From contig JABGQJ010000377.1 in assembly GCA_018648945.1 (NCBI GenBank), positions 1-7,504 of the forward strand: a stretch of DNA of 7,504 nucleotides, in the 5' to 3' direction. This DNA is from Victivallales bacterium. Lineage in GTDB: Bacteria > Verrucomicrobiota > Lentisphaeria > Oligosphaerales > Lenti-02. Below the pieces are notes generated by a model. It did not search any database and had not been told where the DNA came from. It saw nothing but the letters and a program-made list of their open reading frames with translations. A program made the translations under genes and the position numbers. This document shows, piece by piece, positions 1-4,744 of the stretch; the first letter of the stretch is position 1, and each line of letters opens with the position of its first letter.

Positions 1-355
1 CTACATCTCCGCCCTCATCGAGACCACCCGCCCCGAGCACGCCCGCCTCCACGACCTCGTCCTCCCCAAGACCTCCCCCTTCTGGGACACCCACACCCCC
101 CCCTGGGACTACAACTGCTACTGCGACCTCGAGGACGCCGACCAAGCCGAAGCCGATCTGGTGGGCGTCAGTTCCGCCGACGCCAACACCGTCACCAACG
201 TAACCAACGCCGAGACCATAGAGATCACCGACAACCCCTCCGGCTACACCTTCGACATCAACGCCGCCGGCTCCACCGACCCCAACGACTACGACTGGAC
301 CACCATCCAAGACACCGCCCTCGCCGACCAATACCAGGACCAATTCCCCGGATGA
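1..355 (+). CDS. Mu gpF-like minor head protein (head morphogenesis), C-terminal part
   Basis: The gene enters from the left edge. The reading frame starts at base 2 and gives 117 residues before the TGA at 353-355. The first ~42 residues carry the end signature of the Mu gpF/SPP1 gp7 minor head family: RPEHARLHD (residues 10-18), then FWDTHTPPWDYNCYC (27-41), a His-rich stretch followed by a paired-Cys motif. In this family the protein sits near the portal, enters the prohead in few copies and is needed for head assembly. The motif is seen here; the role is family knowledge. After the Cys pair comes an acidic, Thr/Asn/Asp-rich tail of about 75 residues (for example NTVTNVTNAE) with no domain I recognise. 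The next gene downstream is the prohead protease, as expected for a Mu-type head operon. The N-terminal portion and the start lie outside the window. Confidence 0.8.
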   Translation, partial: YISALIETTRPEHARLHDLVLPKTSPFWDTHTPPWDYNCYCDLEDADQAEADLVGVSSADANTVTNVTNAETIEITDNPSGYTFDINAAGSTDPNDYDWTTIQDTALADQYQDQFPG

Positions 356-360
356 AGACA

Positions 361-444
361 GCCACGAAACTCACGAATCCCACGAAGGGAAAGACTCTTT
401 GTTTTCCCTCTCCCCCCCTTAGTGAGATTCGTGCAATTCGTGGC
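361..444. repeat. 84-nt nested palindromic element in the gap after the minor head gene
   Basis: The outer arms 361-378 and 427-444 pair at 15 of 18 positions, with one 3-base internal mismatch. Inside the loop, 386-392 (AGGGAAA) pairs perfectly with 403-409 (TTTCCCT). The left arm is built on a 9-nt period, with CACGAA at 363, 372 and 381; the right arm has TTCGTG at 428 and 437, also 9 apart. It resembles REP-like or MITE-like dispersed chromosomal repeats, but no second copy is in the window. It has no T-tract at its right edge, so it is a poor candidate for a simple intrinsic terminator. Confidence 0.7.
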
Positions 445-491
445 CACTCTCCCTCCCTCCCCAATCACCAATCCCAAATTGGAAATCATAA

Positions 492-1727
492 ATGAAAGAC
501 GCCTTCGCCCAACTCCTGCACGCCCCCTGCACCGCCATGGCACTCGCCATGCAGGACCTCGGCATCGGCGCTGCCCGCGTCGAGCGCGACCCCGCCGGCC
601 TCCCCATCGCCTGGCAGCTCTTCCCCTTCGGCCAAGTCCAGATCACCCAGGGCGGCGAATCCCTCTCCGGCACCTTCACCCCCGACATGGCCGACAGCAT
701 CGTCGCCTTCGCCGCCGAGAAGAACATGCCCGTCCCCATCGATGCCGAGCACGCCCTTGCCCACCTCGCCGCCATGACCGGCGTCGAGGAAACCGACCTC
801 CTCGCCGCCATCCCCTCCGGCAAGCTCGCCATCGGCTTCGGCCAGCTCGCCAAGCGCGCCGACGGCCTCTGGCTCACCGACGTCCAATGGACCGAGATCG
901 GCCGCCTCCTCATGACCTCCGGCGCCTTCCGCTGGCACTCCCCCGTCCTCCGCGGCCGCTCCGACGGCCGCTACCGCGTCACCTCCGATTCCGTCACCAA
1001 CAACCCAGCCATCAACGACCTCGACGCCCTCGTCGCCGAGGCCGATGACACCATGGAGCGGGACACCCTGTCCCTCTCCGATCTAACCGGGGCAACCACG
1101 CCCCCAACCAAAGGAGAGCACCCTGTGAAGGAACTGCTCGTACTCCTGGGGGCACTCGTCGGAATCAACGACGTGATCGCCCTAAGCGACGGAGGCGAAC
1201 TCCCCGCCGACGTCATGCAATCTCTCACCGCCCTGAAGGACGAACTCCCAACCCTTCGGCAAACCAAGACTGACAGCGACGCCTTCCTGGTTGCTGCCCG
1301 CGACGCCCTCGCCCTCGGCGCCGACGCGGATCTCAAGGTCGTCGAAGGGCACATCCTCGCGCTGGCAGAGAAGGCGAGCACCGCCGACGCCCTCAAGTCC
1401 CAAGTGGACAAGCTCGCCCTCGAATCCGAGACCCGCAAGAAGGACGAGCTCAAGGCCACCGGCCTCGCCGCCGGCAAGCTCAGCGCCAAGCAAGTCGAAA
1501 GCCCCTGGTTCCAGGGCCTCGACTCCGTCCAGCTCGACGCCTTCCTCGAGCACGCCCCCAAAGTCGTCCCCGTCGGCCCCCCCACCGACCCCGACAAGCT
1601 CCCCGAAGACGACGCCGTCATCCTGACGGACGTGCAGAAGCAAGTCGCGGCCAGCGGCGGCTACACCAAAGAGCAGATGATCGAAGCCGTGAAACGCCAG
1701 CGGAAACAGGAAGCCGCCACCAGCTAA
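492..1727 (+). CDS. Mu gpI-like prohead protease with C-terminal scaffold region
   Basis: A 411-residue protein matching the Mu I family in layout. Residues ~20-180 form the protease part. Visible family-like motifs are PIDAEHALAH (82-91), GLWLTDVQWTEIG (125-137), RWHSPVL (147-153) and the closing TNNPAIND (169-176). His87 and Ser150 are the likely catalytic residues by position in these motifs; that is inference. The protease acts inside the prohead and removes scaffold during maturation. Residues ~212-411 are helical and charged (for example AEKASTADALKSQVDKLALE, 291-310), as expected for scaffold, and end in a basic tail (VKRQRKQ). The ATG at 492 is the best start although its ribosome site is weak (GGAA at 481-484). 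Decoration and major capsid genes follow directly. Codons in 1081-1130, around the internal start, end in C less often than in the surrounding sequence. Confidence 0.88.
   Translation: MKDAFAQLLHAPCTAMALAMQDLGIGAARVERDPAGLPIAWQLFPFGQVQITQGGESLSGTFTPDMADSIVAFAAEKNMPVPIDAEHALAHLAAMTGVEETDLLAAIPSGKLAIGFGQLAKRADGLWLTDVQWTEIGRLLMTSGAFRWHSPVLRGRSDGRYRVTSDSVTNNPAINDLDALVAEADDTMERDTLSLSDLTGATTPPTKGEHPVKELLVLLGALVGINDVIALSDGGELPADVMQSLTALKDELPTLRQTKTDSDAFLVAARDALALGADADLKVVEGHILALAEKASTADALKSQVDKLALESETRKKDELKATGLAAGKLSAKQVESPWFQGLDSVQLDAFLEHAPKVVPVGPPTDPDKLPEDDAVILTDVQKQVAASGGYTKEQMIEAVKRQRKQEAATS
1111..1127 (+). promoter_or_regulatory. Internal ribosome binding site and GTG start for the nested scaffold
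   Basis: AAGGAG at 1111-1116 lies 8 nt before a GTG at 1125-1127, which is in frame with the protease gene. This is one of the best Shine-Dalgarno matches in the window and is much better than the one in front of the full-length gene. It falls exactly between the protease part (ending near residue 180) and the scaffold part. Confidence 0.7.
1125..1727 (+). CDS. Nested capsid scaffold protein (Mu Z-like), in-frame within the protease gene
   Basis: Starting at GTG 1125, this product would be 200 residues, identical to residues 212-411 of the protease polypeptide. In phage Mu, the scaffold gene Z lies within the 3' part of protease gene I in the same frame, and lambda C/Nu3 is arranged similarly. 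The product would direct capsid shell assembly and then be degraded by the protease. The sequence fits a scaffold: mostly Ala, Leu, Lys, Glu and Asp, predicted helical, with no catalytic motif and a basic C-terminus (AVKRQRKQ) that could contact the shell. The internal ribosome site and the arrangement are seen here; separate expression is inferred from the Mu precedent. Confidence 0.65.
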   Translation: MKELLVLLGALVGINDVIALSDGGELPADVMQSLTALKDELPTLRQTKTDSDAFLVAARDALALGADADLKVVEGHILALAEKASTADALKSQVDKLALESETRKKDELKATGLAAGKLSAKQVESPWFQGLDSVQLDAFLEHAPKVVPVGPPTDPDKLPEDDAVILTDVQKQVAASGGYTKEQMIEAVKRQRKQEAATS

Positions 1728-1770
1728 GCCCCCCGCCACCCACCCCGCAATCAGCTAGGAGATTCCGAAT

Positions 1771-2568
1771 ATGACCGCACTGTCAGCAAACCGAGCACTG
1801 GACATCCTGGGCGGCATCGCCCCCGTGCTCCAGTTCACCATCCTCGACGCCGAGAAGATCTGGGAAGGCGGCATCCTCGCCGTCGATTATCTGGGCGAGA
1901 TCCAGATGGTCACCAACACCCAGGGCCTCAAGGTCATCGGCGTTAGCAAGTCCGAGATCGACAATACCGACGACGGCGAAGTAGTGAAGACTGTGGTGCG
2001 CGGCATTGTCCGCATGAACAACAGCGCCACCTACCCGCTGACCCGCGCCTCGCGCGGCCAGATCGCCTACGTGGAAGACGACAACGTGGTCGCCGGCTAC
2101 GCCTCCGCCCAGATCTCTGCCGGTCTCGTCCACGATGTGGATACCAACGGCGTCTGGGTGGACATGCGCCCCGAGGCCCTCGCCATGGCCTGGGAGATGC
2201 GCCCGGCCATCGCCCTCGCCAAGACCGCCGACTACACGGTCACCGCCGCCATCGCCTTCGATGGCCGGACCTTCATCAAGTGCACCAAGACCGGGAACCT
2301 CACCATCACGGTTCCCAGCGCCGTCGCCGGCATGCGCGTCGGTCTCAAGCGCATGAGCGCCACCGCCGCCGATGACGTGACCCTGCAGACCGCCACTGGC
2401 GACAAGGCCCAGGGCAACGACGCCATCAGCGCCGCCGCCAAGGCCGTGGAGAACACCGTCGATGCCATCTCCGAGGTCGTCTGGTTCCGCACCAACGACT
2501 CCACCCTGTGGCAGCTGGACAACCCCATGCCCTCCGACGTCACCAGCTGGGTCAAGAACGACGCGTAA
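1771..2568 (+). CDS. Probable head decoration protein with extra C-terminal beta domain
   Basis: A 265-residue protein between protease/scaffold and major capsid genes, the usual place for a capsid decoration protein. Residues ~15-135 fit the small beta-rich decoration type (DUF2190-like): a GLKVIGVSKSEIDN stretch (52-65), VVKTVVRGIVRM (71-82), RGQIAYVEDDNVV (95-107) and NGVWVDM (126-132). That family usually ends near there. This protein continues for about 115 residues with a Thr/Val-rich part including TGNLTITVP (174-182) and closing VVWFRTNDSTLW (236-247), which I read as an added surface domain. The start is well supported: TAGGAGA at 1756-1762, 8 nt before the ATG. Codons here use CTG, GTG and AAG more freely than in the later genes. 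Such proteins bind the outer shell and stabilise it; family assignment is by layout and position, so moderate. Confidence 0.65.
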   Translation: MTALSANRALDILGGIAPVLQFTILDAEKIWEGGILAVDYLGEIQMVTNTQGLKVIGVSKSEIDNTDDGEVVKTVVRGIVRMNNSATYPLTRASRGQIAYVEDDNVVAGYASAQISAGLVHDVDTNGVWVDMRPEALAMAWEMRPAIALAKTADYTVTAAIAFDGRTFIKCTKTGNLTITVPSAVAGMRVGLKRMSATAADDVTLQTATGDKAQGNDAISAAAKAVENTVDAISEVVWFRTNDSTLWQLDNPMPSDVTSWVKNDA

Positions 2569-2583
2569 CCAATAGCCGGGACC

Positions 2584-2600
2584 GCCGGCTTCCAGCCGGC
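2584..2600. repeat. GCCGGC-TTCCA-GCCGGC hairpin in the gap before the major capsid gene
   Basis: Two copies of GCCGGC, each its own reverse complement, flank a 5-nt loop (TTCCA), giving a 6-bp stem. The sequence after it (CTTTCCCTTC) is pyrimidine-rich but not a real T-tract. It could be a weak attenuator or a copy of a dispersed GC-rich repeat; I cannot decide between them. Confidence 0.45.
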
Positions 2601-2649
2601 CTTTCCCTTCTCCGGCTTCACCCAATCACAACGCAAGGAACCCCATCCA

Positions 2650-3564
2650 GTGATTATCAATGAGAACACCCTGACCACACTCTTCACCATGTTCAACGAC
2701 GCCCTGGCGCGCGGCCTTGAGATGGCCGACGTGTCCTGGCAGAATTGGGCCATGACCATCACCTCAGGGCAGTCGCTTGAGCGCTACCCCATGCTCGTTC
2801 TCCTCTCCACCATGCGGGAGTGGATCGGGCCGCGCCAATTCAACTCCTTCAAGGCGCAGTACCTGCAGGTCATCAACCGCGACTTCGAGCACTCCATCGC
2901 GGTGCCCACCAACACCATCGAAGACGACCAGCTCGGCCTCTTCCCCGTCGCCTTCCAGCAGATGGGCATGGACGCCACCCAGCTCTGGCCCGACATCGGC
3001 ACCGACGCCCTCATCGCCAACGCCGAATGGCTCGACGGCACCGCCTTCTTCGCCGCCGCCCGGACCCTGAACGGCAACACCATCAACAACTACACCACCG
3101 ACGCCCTGAGCGCGACCACCTTCACCACCGCCTACGACCTCATGATCGCCTACGCTGGCTACAACGGCAAGCCCCTGGGCGTGAAACCGATGTACCTCAT
3201 GGTCGGCCCCTCCAACCGCACCGTCGCCCACGGTATCGTCAACACCGCAGCTGGCGGCGCGACTGCCGTGAACGCGAACGAGGGCCTGGTCGAGATCATC
3301 ATCAACCCGTACCTCATCGGCGACTACTCCGAGTACTGGTACATCCTCGCCGATCGCGGCGCCGTCAAGCCCGTGCTCATGCAGCAACGGAAGATGGGTG
3401 CCCTGATCGCCCTCGACAAGCCCACCGACGCCACCGTCTTCCTCGGCACCACCGGCGGCGAGGACGGCAACATCCCCGGCGGCGTCAACGCCTACGGCAT
3501 CCACTATCGCGGCGAAGCGGCACTCACCCTGCCGCCCCTCGCCTACGGCGGCTTCGCCACCTGA
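2650..3564 (+). CDS. Mu gpT-like major capsid protein
   Basis: A 304-residue protein, about the usual length for Mu gpT, the shell subunit. The N-terminal part shows the family pattern: NTLTTLFTMFNDAL (6-19), then ERYPML (44-49), MREWIGPRQF (55-64), a Y-x5-NRDFEHSIAVP run (71-86) and IEDDQLGLF (90-98). The C-terminal half includes YLMVGPSNR (182-190) and the end RGEAALTLPPLAYGGF. The GTG at 2650 is preferred because AAGGAA lies at 2635-2640, 9 nt upstream, and because the residues before the next ATG continue the family N-terminus. It follows protease/scaffold and decoration genes and is followed by a strong hairpin. Codon use is a little less C-biased than in the tail genes downstream, which may reflect high expression; that is inference. 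Confidence 0.92.
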   Translation: MIINENTLTTLFTMFNDALARGLEMADVSWQNWAMTITSGQSLERYPMLVLLSTMREWIGPRQFNSFKAQYLQVINRDFEHSIAVPTNTIEDDQLGLFPVAFQQMGMDATQLWPDIGTDALIANAEWLDGTAFFAAARTLNGNTINNYTTDALSATTFTTAYDLMIAYAGYNGKPLGVKPMYLMVGPSNRTVAHGIVNTAAGGATAVNANEGLVEIIINPYLIGDYSEYWYILADRGAVKPVLMQQRKMGALIALDKPTDATVFLGTTGGEDGNIPGGVNAYGIHYRGEAALTLPPLAYGGFAT

Positions 3565-3579
3565 TCCCATCCCCCTCCC

Positions 3580-3603
3580 GCCCCGGGGCACCCGCCCCGG
3601 GGC
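3580..3603 (+). terminator. Perfect 10-bp GC hairpin after the major capsid gene, possible terminator or attenuator
   Basis: The 10-mer GCCCCGGGGC occurs at 3580-3589 and again at 3594-3603, separated by ACCC. Each copy is its own reverse complement, so the pair folds into an uninterrupted 10-bp GC stem with a 4-nt loop. It starts 15 nt after the capsid stop codon. The following run, CTTCTCCCCTTCCTCTCCC, is pyrimidine-rich but broken by C, so it may pause or partly terminate transcription, or protect the 3' end of the capsid message. Confidence 0.55.
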
Positions 3604-3627
3604 CTTCTCCCCTTCCTCTCCCAACTA

Positions 3628-3657
3628 CTGAATCCCGACTCCTGACTCCTGAATTCC
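3628..3657 (+). repeat. 7-nt tandem repeat upstream of the gp36-like gene
   Basis: Four consecutive 7-nt units follow a CTGANTC pattern: CTGAATC, CCGACTC, CTGACTC, CTGAATT (3628-3655), ending in CC. It fills much of the gap between the hairpin and the next start codon, where a ribosome binding site would be expected. Confidence 0.6.
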
Positions 3658-3675
3658 AATCCCCGAGCCCCTCCC

Positions 3676-4113
3676 ATGTCCTACCTCACCACCGCCGACG
3701 TCCAGCTCCGCCTCCGCAACACCTACGACGACGTCTACTACAGCGCCGACGAAGAAGCCGTGGACACCGACCTCGTCGACCAGGACATCGCTTCGGCCGA
3801 GGGCATCGTCGATGGTTACGTGGCCATCCGCTACATCACCCCCGTCACCGACGCCACCGCCCTCCGCCTCGTCCAGGCCTGGGCCCTCACCCTCGTCGAG
3901 GAGCTCGCCTACACCGCCCGCGCCACCGGCGAACTACCCGCCGGCCTCGAGAAGCGCATCGAGCGCGTCTACGCAGCCCTGGAGCGAGTCGCCTCCGGAG
4001 AGCTCACCCTCGGCGCCACCCCCGCCCCAGCCGAAAACACCGACGTCGCCGACTCCCTCATCATCGACGGCGACGATCCAATGATGACCAAAGACGGCAT
4101 GGCAGGGCTCTAG
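3676..4113 (+). CDS. Mu gp36-like head completion/connector protein (DUF1320 type)
   Basis: A 145-residue protein of the size and pattern of Mu gp36 (Pfam DUF1320). The N-terminus reads MSYLTTADVQLRLRN, followed by DQDIASAEGIVDGYVAIRY (35-53), which is the family's conserved helix with a DGY-x3-RY core. A helix rich in Ala and Leu (63-79) and an acidic, low-complexity C-terminus follow. Related proteins are thought to act in the neck, completing the head or joining it to the tail; the exact role is inferred from order after the capsid gene. No Shine-Dalgarno sequence is visible before the ATG at 3676: the 20 nt upstream are almost purine-free. Upstream lie a hairpin and a 7-nt repeat. Nearly all codons end in C from here on. 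Confidence 0.82.
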   Translation: MSYLTTADVQLRLRNTYDDVYYSADEEAVDTDLVDQDIASAEGIVDGYVAIRYITPVTDATALRLVQAWALTLVEELAYTARATGELPAGLEKRIERVYAALERVASGELTLGATPAPAENTDVADSLIIDGDDPMMTKDGMAGL

Positions 4114-4115
4114 CT

Positions 4116-4160
4116 CTTCACTGCGTCCACTGTCCCCACTCCGTCCACTGAGTCCACTTC
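4116..4160 (+). repeat. Five-unit 9-nt tandem repeat filling the gap before the gpG-like gene
   Basis: Five adjacent 9-nt units follow a GTCCACTNN pattern: CTTCACTGC, GTCCACTGT, CCCCACTCC, GTCCACTGA, GTCCACTTC. They occupy nearly all of the 52-nt gap between the gp36-like stop and the next ATG. The period is a multiple of 3, but no ORF is assigned to it. There is no ribosome binding site within normal reach of the ATG at 4166. Confidence 0.7.
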
Positions 4161-4165
4161 CCCAA

Positions 4166-4741
4166 ATGCGCTTCAAAGTCACCACCAACCTAGACGCCTA
4201 CAAAGCCGACATGGTCGCCACCCTCGAGCGCCTCGGCAAGACCCTGCCCTGGCTCAAGCGCACCGGCAATCGCGTCGCCATGCAGGCTCGCAAGAACGCC
4301 CGCGCCAAGCCCAGCCGCCCGGGCGGTACGGGGTTTTGGCGAAAGCTGGCAAAAACGGTGAATCTGGACTCCGTCTCCGCCACCGCCGTCAGCGTCCACA
4401 CCAACCACGTCGCCGCTGCCCAGAAAGAATTCGGCGGCCCCATCGTCGCCAAGAACGCCCGCGCCCTCACCATCCCCATCGACGACGAAGCCGAAGGAAA
4501 GCGCGCCTCTGAATTCGAATCCGGCGGCCGCGACCTCTTCGTCATCCCCAGCGACGCCGCCGGCTCCCTCGGCATCCTCGGCTACTCCACCGGCGACGAC
4601 GACTTCCACGCCCTCTTCGCCCTCCGCAAGCGCACCCGCCCCCAGGCCCCCAACCCCTTCTGGCCCCCCAACTGGCAGGTGGCCGACTTCATGCTCCAGG
4701 AAGGCGACCGCTTCGTCCTCCAGGCGATCCAGGAACAGTAG
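4166..4741 (+). CDS. Virion morphogenesis / tail completion protein (Mu gpG or HK97 gp10-like)
   Basis: A 191-residue protein with a basic N-terminal half (WLKRTGNRVAMQARKNARAK, 29-48), a helix typical of Mu gpG and HK97 gp10-type neck proteins. It is followed by VAAAQKEFGGPIVAKNARAL (82-101), the conserved 'EFGG' turn leading into 'LTIPI'. These proteins join heads and tails; the assignment rests on these motifs and on position between gp36-like and gp37-like genes. The C-terminus contains a Trp/Pro stretch (NPFWPPNWQ, 163-171) and an acidic loop (STGDDDFHAL). In Mu, G lies just after F; here the G-like gene is displaced downstream. The start at 4166 has no Shine-Dalgarno sequence. Codons 54-67 (4325-4366) all lack a third-position C, an abrupt patch in a gene where C endings dominate. 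Confidence 0.7.
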   Translation: MRFKVTTNLDAYKADMVATLERLGKTLPWLKRTGNRVAMQARKNARAKPSRPGGTGFWRKLAKTVNLDSVSATAVSVHTNHVAAAQKEFGGPIVAKNARALTIPIDDEAEGKRASEFESGGRDLFVIPSDAAGSLGILGYSTGDDDFHALFALRKRTRPQAPNPFWPPNWQVADFMLQEGDRFVLQAIQEQ

Positions 4742-4744
4742 GCA

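Noticed and set aside
361..444. CRISPR-like repeat
   Set aside because: The 9-nt cores are too short, there are no regular spacers, and the arms are inverted rather than direct copies.
476..491. Promoter-like AT-rich patch before the protease gene (TTGGAA and CATAAAT)
   Set aside because: The two elements are too close together for a normal -35/-10 pair; the patch is just AT-rich relative to its surroundings.
422..1048. A 208-codon + strand frame beginning inside the palindromic element
   Set aside because: The translation is an Arg/Pro/His repeat-like shadow of the protease frame.
1783..2625. A 280-codon open frame on the - strand opposite the decoration gene
   Set aside because: Its composition is typical of an antisense shadow and it runs across the intergenic hairpin; the + strand gene has a good ribosome site and a family match.
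2820..4151. A 443-codon open frame on the + strand crossing the capsid and gp36-like genes
   Set aside because: It is Arg/Pro/His-rich low-complexity sequence, spans two well-supported genes and the hairpin between them, and results from C-ending codons removing stops in shifted frames.
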